NCBI RefSeq assembly: GCF_017355785.1
Contig: NZ_JAFEWE010000001.1
Location: forward strand, 248,001 to 312,000
DNA length: 64,000 nt
Source of the DNA: Desertivirga arenae
GTDB lineage: Bacteria > Bacteroidota > Bacteroidia > Sphingobacteriales > Sphingobacteriaceae
Direction: 5' to 3'
The position numbers and the translations under genes were made by a program. Below the pieces are notes generated by a model. It was given only the letters and a program-made list of their open reading frames with translations. It did no database searches and was not told the DNA's origin. This document shows positions 55,554-63,435 of this stretch, in pieces. Numbering within the stretch: position 1 is the first letter of the stretch; each line of letters begins with the position of its first letter.

Positions 55554-58500
55554 CTATAAGCCTAATCGAAGTCCTAAACTAAGTTGACGGACATAGGGAT
55601 AACCGCCTGAATCGCTATATCCCCCAATTAAACTGTAAGGATCATTACTCGTCTCTGGGTCAACCCCTGGATAGTTAGTCAGTGTAAATAAATTGGTTGC
55701 TGAGACGTAGGCTGAAGCGCCGGTTAACTTTAATTTCTGCCTTATATTTATTGGCAATTGATAACCAAAAGTTAAGGATTTTAACTTTATAAAAGATGCG
55801 TCATAAACACTATTGCTAGCTGTATAAGCAAAGGAGCTTTGCCCGAGCAATAATCGTGGCCTGCTTGAGCCGGCGTTCTCGGGCGTCCATCTATCCAAGA
55901 TACGTACTCCCTTATTTGTTGCTGAAGCGAGATCCATATTTTGAACATCTGCAAGGTAAAAAATGTCGCCTCCATAAGAGTACGTAGCCAAAGCAGTCAA
56001 GCTAAAGCTCTTATAACTTATTCTGTTAGTATAACCGCCATAAAACCTTGGTTCTGCATTGCCGATCACATCATTCTTAAAATACCGCACACCAGAGATA
56101 CCCGAATAATTATCTTCCATAACATAACTGGCATCACCTATTCCAAGAAACTGTGGAGTAGACAATAATCCCTTTTTATAATTATTCACTTCTTCCTGAG
56201 TCTGAAGAATTTTATCGAAAACTCTACCGTACAACAATCCGACAGGTTGTCCAACTTTTAAAACAGTGTTTCCAAAACGATAGACCTTAGGATTTGCAGG
56301 GTCTTCAAATTGCGGAGATAAGGTCAGTACTTTTGATCGATTTCCTGCTATAGTAAAAGTTCCCGACCATTGGAACGGCTTAGTTTTTACAAATTCTCCA
56401 GTTAATTCAAGCTCCAGACCTCGATTTTGAATTTTTGCAATATTTGCGGTTACTGTACTGAAACCCGCACTTGAAGCTACTGAAGTAGGAAACAATATAC
56501 CGCTGGTAGATTTATCATAATAACCCACCCCTCCTCTAATCCTTGAATTAAAAAATGCGAAGTCAACTCCTGCATCCTTCTGTAAAGTCGACTCCCACTT
56601 TAACCTATCATTACCCAGCTGAGTAGGAGAAAGCCCGTTCAAACCAGCGTAGGAAACCGGTGAATACAGGGTATAGAATAAATTGTCAGCAATATTTTGG
56701 GTACCTGTATAACCAGCGCTAGCTCTCAACTTGATATCGCTGATCCAGCTTACCCCTTTAAGGAAATTTTCTTGTGAAATCCTCCATGCAACACCTCCGG
56801 AAGGGAAATAACCTACACGGTTCGCTTCAGGAAACTTTGAAGAGGCATCAGAACGTCCAGTGAAGGTAAACAAGTATTTGTCCTTGAGACTGTAGTTGGC
56901 ACGCGCATAAAAACTGAGTAATGAATTTTGACCTGAAAGGCCAGTAGAAGGTAGTGTAACAGCGGCTGATGATAGATTATTTAAGTAAGTATCATCGGGA
57001 AAACCCTGGCCGCTGGCGGAAAAGGAATTTGTTTTAGTGATTTGCCAGGATGTTCCTAATAAGAAATTAAGGCGGTGATTATCATTAAATTGCTTATTCC
57101 ACGTAAGCGTGTTCTCAACAAAGGTATTCACTTGTTGATTCTCAGCCTGGCTTGCTGTTCCGTTATTTGAACTTCCCATGCCGTTGGATGTGGCTATCCC
57201 TACCGTACTCGGCACATAGTTGTTCTGCCGGTAATTGCTAAAATTAACAGCTATTGAACTTCTGAATTTTAAATCCTTCAAAATATCGTACTCACCCGCC
57301 AAACTGCCAAGTAGAAAAATATTACTAGCCTTATTTACTCCCTTAGTCAGCAATAGGGGATTTTGGAAACCCTGGTAGGCATAAGAATTAAGAGCTGTAA
57401 GATCGTAGTTCTTCAAACTTCCATCTGGATTGTAAGGATCTAGAGTGGGAGGAGCAAAAATTGCCTGGGTATACAGGCCATTAGTTATATCATTTGTAGT
57501 AAAACCATAATCGAGATTGGTATGAAACCGGAGCCTGGTGTTAATATCATTTTCAAGGCTTACCTTCCCTGCAATACGTTGAAAATCCGTTCCTGCAACT
57601 GTTCCTTCAGTCGTATTATAAGCTAAAGAAGTATAATAACGGGAGCCAGCCCCGCCTCCTCTAAGAGAAAGATCAACATTATTAAATTGCCCCTGGCGAG
57701 TAACCAGGTTCATCCAATCAGTAGTAACAGAGCCAAAAAAAGTTGCATCTGTCAGGATTTGGGTTGCCAATGCATTTGGGGCGAGGTTTCGCGCAGCCCT
57801 TTCATTATTCAGGTTTGATGCGCCCTCTTTAAGGATCATGATAAACTGGTCCCTGTTTAAAACCCTCTCTTTCTCAGCAATACTTAACCCTGTGTAATAA
57901 TTAGCCTCCAATACCGGCTTCTGGTTCGTTTTTCCCTTTTTTGTAGTAATTATCACAACACCGTTAGCCGCCCTTGATCCATAGATTGCAGTTGCCGAAG
58001 CGTCTTTAAGGATATCAATTGATTCAATGTCATTAATATTAAGTCCCCCCAAACTGTTCAAGCCTCTCGCAAAAGACCCGGAAACGGAAGAGTTGTAGTT
58101 ATCCTGACCTATCCTTTCGGTAGGACTAACCAGGTCTGCGGCGGCTTTTTGGTATTGATTCTGAACCTGTACCTGCACACCGTCAATTACGTACAAGGGA
58201 TCGTTTCCCCCTAGAAGAGAAGTTCCTCCTCTTATTCTTATTTTTGCCACTCCTCCCGGGGAACCATCTGACTGGACAACCTGAACTCCGGCAGCTTTAC
58301 CAGTAATAGCTTGATCGACAGTGGCAAATGGTACATCCTTTACTTCATTTAAGTCTACTGAGGCGACAGAACCCGTAAGGTCCTTCCTTTTTGCGCTACC
58401 GTATCCAACCACCACGATGTTATTCAATTTATTTAATTCAGGCTTCAAATGGACAGTTAATGAAGACCTTACCGGAACTTCCAGATTCTCATAACCTATG

Positions 58501-59063
58501 AAGGAAATGATAAGAACACTATTTTCATCTGGGACAACAATGGTAAAACGTCCTTCCCGGCTAGAAACGGTTCCAACCGTCCCCCCCTTTACTTTTATTG
58601 TTGCTCCGGCAAGAGGTTGATCCCTTTCATCAAGTACCAGACCTTTGACATCCATTCGTCGAAAAGCAGCGGCAGCCATATCAATAATTGATGGCTCTTC
58701 CTTTTCCTTCAATACTACTGTTTTGCCGCTCATTTCAAAGTCTATTCCTTGGCCTTTCAATACCAATTTCAGGGCACTCTCCATGGGAATATTCCTAAGT
58801 TTAATAGTAACCGGCTCAGCGGCATCTAAAAGACCATCACGGTAAACAAAATTGAATTTAGTCTGCTCTCCGATTTCCTTAAGCACAGCTCGCAGAGATT
58901 CATTTCGGGTAGAAAGCGAAATGCTTTGTGCCAGGCCGGAAGCACTAACTTGCATAAGTGATGCAAGCATGATAATAAAACTTAAGCGCATAACAAGCCA
59001 GAATTTTCGCAGCAGCGCGAATGCTGCCACAGATTTTGCGGAATTAATTCTATACATTTGCAT
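55554..59063 (-). CDS. susC-like: SusC/RagA-family TonB-dependent transporter with STN signalling domain
   Basis: About 1169 aa from ATG at 59063; the frame opens at 59096, and Met at 59057 is also possible. Signal segment RLSFIIMLASLMQVSA. STN domain (~48-110; LSTRNESLRAVLKEIGEQT), carboxypeptidase-regulatory domain (~138-205), plug (~220-370; VVVGYGSAKRKDLTGS, ILKDASATAIYGSRAAN), beta-barrel to the C-terminus. The STN domain is the part that contacts a FecR-type anti-sigma factor, matching the FecR gene directly upstream. Outer-membrane importer plus signal transducer. Confidence 0.96.
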   Translation of the reverse strand: MQMYRINSAKSVAAFALLRKFWLVMRLSFIIMLASLMQVSASGLAQSISLSTRNESLRAVLKEIGEQTKFNFVYRDGLLDAAEPVTIKLRNIPMESALKLVLKGQGIDFEMSGKTVVLKEKEEPSIIDMAAAAFRRMDVKGLVLDERDQPLAGATIKVKGGTVGTVSSREGRFTIVVPDENSVLIISFIGYENLEVPVRSSLTVHLKPELNKLNNIVVVGYGSAKRKDLTGSVASVDLNEVKDVPFATVDQAITGKAAGVQVVQSDGSPGGVAKIRIRGGTSLLGGNDPLYVIDGVQVQVQNQYQKAAADLVSPTERIGQDNYNSSVSGSFARGLNSLGGLNINDIESIDILKDASATAIYGSRAANGVVIITTKKGKTNQKPVLEANYYTGLSIAEKERVLNRDQFIMILKEGASNLNNERAARNLAPNALATQILTDATFFGSVTTDWMNLVTRQGQFNNVDLSLRGGGAGSRYYTSLAYNTTEGTVAGTDFQRIAGKVSLENDINTRLRFHTNLDYGFTTNDITNGLYTQAIFAPPTLDPYNPDGSLKNYDLTALNSYAYQGFQNPLLLTKGVNKASNIFLLGSLAGEYDILKDLKFRSSIAVNFSNYRQNNYVPSTVGIATSNGMGSSNNGTASQAENQQVNTFVENTLTWNKQFNDNHRLNFLLGTSWQITKTNSFSASGQGFPDDTYLNNLSSAAVTLPSTGLSGQNSLLSFYARANYSLKDKYLFTFTGRSDASSKFPEANRVGYFPSGGVAWRISQENFLKGVSWISDIKLRASAGYTGTQNIADNLFYTLYSPVSYAGLNGLSPTQLGNDRLKWESTLQKDAGVDFAFFNSRIRGGVGYYDKSTSGILFPTSVASSAGFSTVTANIAKIQNRGLELELTGEFVKTKPFQWSGTFTIAGNRSKVLTLSPQFEDPANPKVYRFGNTVLKVGQPVGLLYGRVFDKILQTQEEVNNYKKGLLSTPQFLGIGDASYVMEDNYSGISGVRYFKNDVIGNAEPRFYGGYTNRISYKSFSLTALATYSYGGDIFYLADVQNMDLASATNKGVRILDRWTPENAGSSRPRLLLGQSSFAYTASNSVYDASFIKLKSLTFGYQLPINIRQKLKLTGASAYVSATNLFTLTNYPGVDPETSNDPYSLIGGYSDSGGYPYVRQLSLGLRLGL

Positions 59064-59149
59064 TAATGGTTCTTTGCAATCCCCACTCGCGGTCAAACTT
59101 GAGGGTCTTGCTGGTAAAAGCTTAACAAAAATTAGTTTTGGGCCAGATA

Positions 59150-59177
59150 CGTCGGAAATATGCCAGTATTTCCGACG
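59150..59177. repeat. Perfect 11-bp stem-loop between fecR and susC
   Basis: CGTCGGAAATA (59150-59160) and TATTTCCGACG (59167-59177) with a 6-nt loop, in the 206-bp gap between the FecR stop and the SusC start. No T run on the minus strand, so it may be an attenuator, a processing site or mRNA stabiliser that sets different expression for fecR and susC. Confidence 0.65.
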
Positions 59178-59269
59178 CTTTTTCCGGAAGTATCCGGAAT
59201 TACGTTCGTAGATCTATTCTCATATCAAAAATTAGCGTTCAACATTCTGTTAATATTCTCATTTATATT

Positions 59270-60415
59270 TCAAAAGAAGGAAGAGCCTTCCTGCACAGTT
59301 ATTCTACGGCCATCCACTTTAAATTCAACACCTCCGGATTTTTCCAGCATCTTAAGAACTTCGGCTATATTTCTGTCCCGTGGTATTGCCCCTGTGTATG
59401 TTTCCAAAACAGGTTCCCCTTTATATTCCACCTCAACATTATACCAGCGGGAAATCTTCTTCATTATATTGACGATAGACTCCCTTTCAAACATGATCAT
59501 TGAATTTTTCCAGGCGATGGCCAGGGTTGTATCTGCCCTCCGCACCGCAAGACCATTTTCTGACGAAACTGCTTCCTGTCCGGGATGCAACAATTTTTCT
59601 ATTCCTCCTCTTCCTATGGCTATAGATCCCTCCACTAAAGTGGCAACCTGTCTTTCCCTGGGGTAGCTGCTTACATTAAAATGTGTACCCAATACCTTTA
59701 TCTCCTGCTCAGCAGATCTAACAAGAAATGGGTGCTCCTTATCCTTTGCTACTTCAAAATATGCCTCACCTGAAAGTTCCACAATCCGGCTGGGAAACTT
59801 TTTGAAATTCGCAGGAAACTTAAGTTGTGATCCAGCATTGAGCCAAACATGCGTACCGTCTGCCAGAACAATACGTACAGACTCTCCTAAAGCTGTTGAT
59901 AAGGTATGTGTTCCTTTTCCAAGATTTTCGCGGTCAGCTAGAACCTCGTAACTGAGTTGCCCTTCGGGGTTCTTGGTAATCCTGATTGCTCCCGAATCAT
60001 AAACTTCACCTTTAATGATTTTAGAAAGGTCTATTTTGCTCCCATTAGCAAGTGTAAGGGTCGCGGCGAATTTACCTGAGGGTATATCATTTGCTAGCCG
60101 CCTGGATTCATCATGTATAATGAAATGAAAGAGAGATAAACCGGTTACGCAAACAAGTAATATTGATGCCGCTGCCAACCATCGTCTCCTCTTTACTCTT
60201 AATTTTTTTGCAATTCCTATTTCTTTATTTATTGTTAACAATAACCCTTCAACCCGCTCTCTTCCTAAAGGAGCAATAGAGGGCGACTGTTGCTGGAATG
60301 AATTAAACCAATTATTGTACACTCTAATCTCTTCATCCGTTGCCTGACGACTTTCAACTTTCCTTGCAAGTTCTATAAATTCCTTACGATTCATTCGCGG
60401 CTTTTTCCAACTCAT
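59270..60415 (-). CDS. fecR-like: FecR-family anti-sigma factor
   Basis: 381 aa. Cytoplasmic N-terminal ~85 residues (FIELARKVESRQATDEEI), one TM helix (~89-108; AAASILLVCVTGLSLFHFII), periplasmic FecR domain (~120-280; LSTALGESVRIVLADGTHVW, SRIVELSGEAYFEVAKD) and C-terminal DUF4974 domain (~300-381; ISRWYNVEVEYKGEP, LKMLEKSGGVEF). Known role: sequesters its ECF sigma factor until the loaded SusC STN domain signals through the periplasm. Encoded between the sigma gene and SusC 2; cognate to both. Confidence 0.95.
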   Translation of the reverse strand: MSWKKPRMNRKEFIELARKVESRQATDEEIRVYNNWFNSFQQQSPSIAPLGRERVEGLLLTINKEIGIAKKLRVKRRRWLAAASILLVCVTGLSLFHFIIHDESRRLANDIPSGKFAATLTLANGSKIDLSKIIKGEVYDSGAIRITKNPEGQLSYEVLADRENLGKGTHTLSTALGESVRIVLADGTHVWLNAGSQLKFPANFKKFPSRIVELSGEAYFEVAKDKEHPFLVRSAEQEIKVLGTHFNVSSYPRERQVATLVEGSIAIGRGGIEKLLHPGQEAVSSENGLAVRRADTTLAIAWKNSMIMFERESIVNIMKKISRWYNVEVEYKGEPVLETYTGAIPRDRNIAEVLKMLEKSGGVEFKVDGRRITVQEGSSFF

Positions 60416-60622
60416 TTAAACTATAGACACCTCAAATCACCCTATGGCCCAAGAAAAGATTTATTTTTTAAAAAAAAACAGAGTTAGAAAAAAAACAAGT
60501 TAACAAATGGAAGAATCACTAAGGAATATCAAACCGCCAAATAGCCATTCGACTAAAAAGAGAGAAAAAAAGGATATTTATGGCAAGAAAAAACAAAAAT
60601 AGGAGCCGGGGAGCCCCTTTTA

Positions 60623-61186
60623 CTAGAAAAATAAAAGACATGCAAACTTTGCAATGGAAGTTCGAAGCTTTTTGAGTGAAATATTAATTTGATTACGAAC
60701 AGTTTTCTCTGAAATCCCTAATTGATCTGCAATTTCCCCGTGAGATAGCTGTTCATTACGGCTCATCTTGAAAATCTTCCTGGCAGTATCAGGCAATGTT
60801 TCCGCTACTTGATCAATGAAAGCTTTCAATTCTTTGACTTCTATGTTATTTTCAAAGGTGCTTACCTGTTCGTTGGTGTTGCCTATGTTATAAATCACTT
60901 CCTCTCGAAACTTGCCATTACGGATCACATTTAGCATTCGGAACTTAACTGCAGTGTATAAATAGCCTTTAGGGTTGAGTATTTCTATAGTTATGCGATT
61001 TTTCCATAGAGAGACAAATACATCCTGGACAATATCCATGCAGGCATCTTCGTCCTTTAAAATATTATAAGCAGTTCTATAGGCAAATTGAATATAACGC
61101 TCATAAATTTCAGTAAAAGCCTGAGGGTCGTCATCTTTCAAAAGAGCAATCAAATCTTGGTCACTAAACTCCAAATACTTCCGCAT
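60623..61186 (-). CDS. ECF RNA polymerase sigma factor, cognate to FecR/SusC 2
   Basis: 187 aa. Region 2 (~12-85; DEDACMDIVQDVFVSLWKNR) and region 4 (~120-178; LSHGEIADQLGISEKTVRNQ). Typical Bacteroidota FecI-like sigma factor, followed by its fecR at 207 bp. Directs transcription of the SusC 2 cassette on signal. More like the standard PUL sigma factors than the orphan at 13026-13595. Confidence 0.95.
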   Translation of the reverse strand: MRKYLEFSDQDLIALLKDDDPQAFTEIYERYIQFAYRTAYNILKDEDACMDIVQDVFVSLWKNRITIEILNPKGYLYTAVKFRMLNVIRNGKFREEVIYNIGNTNEQVSTFENNIEVKELKAFIDQVAETLPDTARKIFKMSRNEQLSHGEIADQLGISEKTVRNQINISLKKLRTSIAKFACLLFF

Positions 61187-61704
61187 ACTTCTAAATAAGC
61201 ATCGTTTAACTTCAATATTAAAGAAATCTTTATAAATCCTAAAATAAAGCGCGATAATTTTTCATAGATTCACTACCATCAGGTAAAAATTAGGGACAAA
61301 AAAGTAAAATAAAACGCCCCATCCAATCAAACACTTCAGCTTCGACAGTTAAATACCTATTTTTTTCAAAAAATCAGATCGGAGTTCTAAATTGAGAACA
61401 CTTTAGAAGTTTAAATGCCAAAGCTTCGTAAAAACTCCAATTTATTCTTCCCCAACAAAAGATTAAAAAACAAATATAATCACAATAACCTACAAAACCA
61501 ATAGAGTAAGAATTTAAGTTCTTATTAGAGTTTACCAGAGGAAATCTCTGCGAGTGAGTCAAAATTTTAACTGTAGAAGTATTTGTGCTAAATGTATTTC
61601 ATTAATTGTTTCAACAATTTAACATCCCGATTAGTAAAGAAGGCCCTATAGGGCCTTCTTTACCAATATTAAACCATCTTTATCAAGACTTCTTCCCTCT
61701 CTAA
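61187..61704. other. Intergenic region between acidic-protein gene and ECF sigma gene
   Basis: AT-rich, no supportable gene; a 62-codon frame at 61374-61562 has no family resemblance or coding character. Contains the 30-bp palindrome at 61634-61663 and, by position, the sigma gene promoter. Confidence 0.5.
61634..61663 (-). terminator. 30-bp perfect palindrome, terminator of the acidic-protein gene
   Basis: GTAAAGAAGGCCCTA followed directly by its reverse complement TAGGGCCTTCTTTAC. It lies about 40 bp after the stop of the 61705-62331 gene. The stem contains its own T-rich 3' arm; works symmetrically on both strands. Confidence 0.7.
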
Positions 61705-62331
61705 CTACTCCATCTTCCACCCTAATTTCCCCATATCCATATCCTCATCTTCATCCTCATAATAATTAATATCCCTGTTCAGCTCTAATATCTCGTTTAT
61801 GCCCTCCATCAAAAGCTGAACATTTGCATCTTCCGATGCTAATTCTAGTTTGCCTTCGAAGAAATAATCGTCAAAAAGACTGATTGCTGTTTCCGGAACT
61901 TCTTCAGTTTGATGAGCAAGCATCCAGGTGGCAAGAAAAGCATGAAGAAGTTCGCTGTAAACAAATCGTTGGGCGTTCAGGTAAACACCGAGATCTGGAA
62001 GTTCATTTTCTTCCTCCAACTCTTCCTCCGATTCATAGCCCTCTGCTTCAGTCAGCTCTTCCTCCGAGAGGGCATTCAGGTTAACCAGAGAACTTTGCAT
62101 TTTTATAAGTAATTCAATGATCCTTACAAATCCAGCAATAACTTCGCTTTCCAGCCCTTTTAAATAATTCAGATCGCGTGGTATTTCATCATCTTCTTCG
62201 AAAATGTCCTGCATATCCGAAAGCTCACCTTTTACCCCGACCCTTATTCCGAAAATATAAAGTTCGTCAATGAAGTACTGAAGGTCGTGGTAGATATTAA
62301 TCAAGTGCTGGCGGTAATTAAAATTTTGCAT
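61705..62331 (-). CDS. Acidic protein of unknown function, 208 aa
   Basis: No known domain recognised. Very acidic: Glu/Asp runs at ~22-32, ~95-125 (GYESEEELEEENELPDLG) and near the C-terminus (YYEDEDEDMDMG). Predicted mainly helical, no signal peptide or TM, so cytoplasmic. Composition is reminiscent of nucleic-acid-mimic or chaperone-like proteins, but that is speculation. Its last ~35 codons recur as a decayed fragment at 24263-24366. It follows a small HTH gene by 98 bp on the same strand and ends at a strong palindromic terminator. Confidence 0.8.
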   Translation of the reverse strand: MQNFNYRQHLINIYHDLQYFIDELYIFGIRVGVKGELSDMQDIFEEDDEIPRDLNYLKGLESEVIAGFVRIIELLIKMQSSLVNLNALSEEELTEAEGYESEEELEEENELPDLGVYLNAQRFVYSELLHAFLATWMLAHQTEEVPETAISLFDDYFFEGKLELASEDANVQLLMEGINEILELNRDINYYEDEDEDMDMGKLGWKME

Positions 62332-62429
62332 AAGGCTTTAAAAAAATGTTATTAAATATTGAATAAAAAATACTAACTGAACTAATCAAACAAAAGGGGA
62401 AGTAGCTTGCACCTCCCCTCTTCCAAACT

Positions 62430-62714
62430 CTATTTTCCCTTTTTCCTTTTCCGGTCCTCCAATACCTGCAGGAGGTATTCTTTGGTGTAATAATCCCGAC
62501 CACCCAATTTTGATCCGACCAGGATACCACGTCGCTTCATGCGCCAAAGCGTTGTTTCGCTAATTCCTAGAAACTCTTTCACATAGCCATCGTCTTTCAA
62601 GCTCTCCTGAGAACTTCGTTTAGGCTTGAAGAAATCTTCGAAAAATTTACGAATGTCTTTGAGCACCTGGAGTTGCTCTACCAATAAGGAATGGATTTTT
62701 ATTTCATTTAACAT
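62430..62714 (-). CDS. Small excisionase-type helix-turn-helix DNA-binding protein
   Basis: 94 aa. An N-terminal amphipathic helix (~5-32; LLVEQLQVLKDIRKFFEDFF) precedes a MerR/excisionase HTH_17-like domain (~42-90; YVKEFLGISETTLWRMKRRG, then a wing GRDYYTKEYL) and a basic tail (DRKRKKGK). Proteins of this kind occur in Bacteroidota mobile and integrated elements and as small regulators. No integrase or relaxase is present in the window. Upstream of the acidic-protein gene, perhaps its regulator. Confidence 0.85.
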   Translation of the reverse strand: MLNEIKIHSLLVEQLQVLKDIRKFFEDFFKPKRSSQESLKDDGYVKEFLGISETTLWRMKRRGILVGSKLGGRDYYTKEYLLQVLEDRKRKKGK

Positions 62715-63095
62715 AGCAATTAGGGGTCTTGCCCATTAAAACGTTAATATTTATTTGTTGTAATAAAGTAGATGGATATTAACAAAGCAGAAAGAGTAGT
62801 ATTAAACTAGTAGCTGCCTATTAAATCCAATTTTCAATGAATGATTATGAAAAAATTAAATTGATCTTCAACCAGGAGGACTCCTCGATGTTTCGGAATA
62901 AGATTTAGTAAAATTTCCAAGCATAAAACCTCCTTTTTTATTGTTTAAATAAAATTAGTTGGGATGCAAGGCCGAAGTGGTGACTTATCAAAATAAAGTA
63001 ATCAACAATAACGATCTTATTAACATTTGGAGCACAATCTAGCTTCCTACCCCTGTTTGAGAACGGTTCAAGAATGATATGTTAACCCTCCAACT

Positions 63096-63117
63096 CTCCT
63101 CCGAGTCTCCTCCGAGT
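63096..63117. repeat. 11-bp tandem duplication
   Basis: CTCCTCCGAGT occurs twice back to back at 63096-63106 and 63107-63117. Confidence 0.8.
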
Positions 63118-63270
63118 ATTGGCCCACTTTTTTAAAAGAAAGCATAAGAAAAGTAAAAGACACCTAAAAGAATAGTAAAGCCTGTCCCGAATCTGCCTCG
63201 AGCCAGTCTTAGCCAGCAATAAAAGAAAGGGCGAAAAACCGACGAAGAAAGCCGCATTTTAGCAGCGTTC

Positions 63271-63320
63271 TCTTTTCAAATCCTTTCAATTTCTTTCAAT
63301 TTCTTTCAAATCCTTTCACT
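63271..63320. repeat. 10-bp tandem repeat array, five units
   Basis: Units TCTTTTCAAA, TCCTTTCAAT, TTCTTTCAAT, TTCTTTCAAA, TCCTTTCACT in direct succession (consensus TYCTTTCAAW). Pyrimidine-rich top strand, unit length about one helical turn. Confidence 0.85.
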
Positions 63321-63370
63321 CATTTTTCCAGGAGAAATTCTGCCCTTACCATTGCATCATCAAAACAGAT

Positions 63371-63382
63371 AATACCGGTATT
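63371..63382. promoter_or_regulatory. 12-bp perfect palindrome upstream of DUF6266 gene
   Basis: AATACCGGTATT, 54 bp before the start codon. A compact dyad of this kind is a plausible operator; no regulator can be assigned. Confidence 0.35.
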
Positions 63383-63435
63383 CAAAGGTTTTGAGAGATA
63401 ATTCACAAATGGTTAAACTTTAAATTTTAAAAAAA

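Larger units (their letters stand above)
62715..63435. other. 0.7-kb non-coding stretch with several short repeats
   Basis: No ORF is supported. From left to right it holds an 11-bp tandem duplication (63096-63117), a five-unit 10-bp tandem array (63271-63320) and a 12-bp palindrome (63371-63382) before the DUF6266 start. Function unknown; could include a non-coding RNA or a regulatory leader. Confidence 0.5.

Noticed and set aside
61374-61562. 62-codon minus-strand frame between sigma and acidic-protein genes
   Set aside because: Low-complexity AT-rich sequence with no domain or neighbour support.
62715-63435. CRISPR array or attachment site in the repeat-rich spacer
   Set aside because: Repeat units are 10-11 bp with no spacers, and no cas, integrase or tRNA gene is visible.
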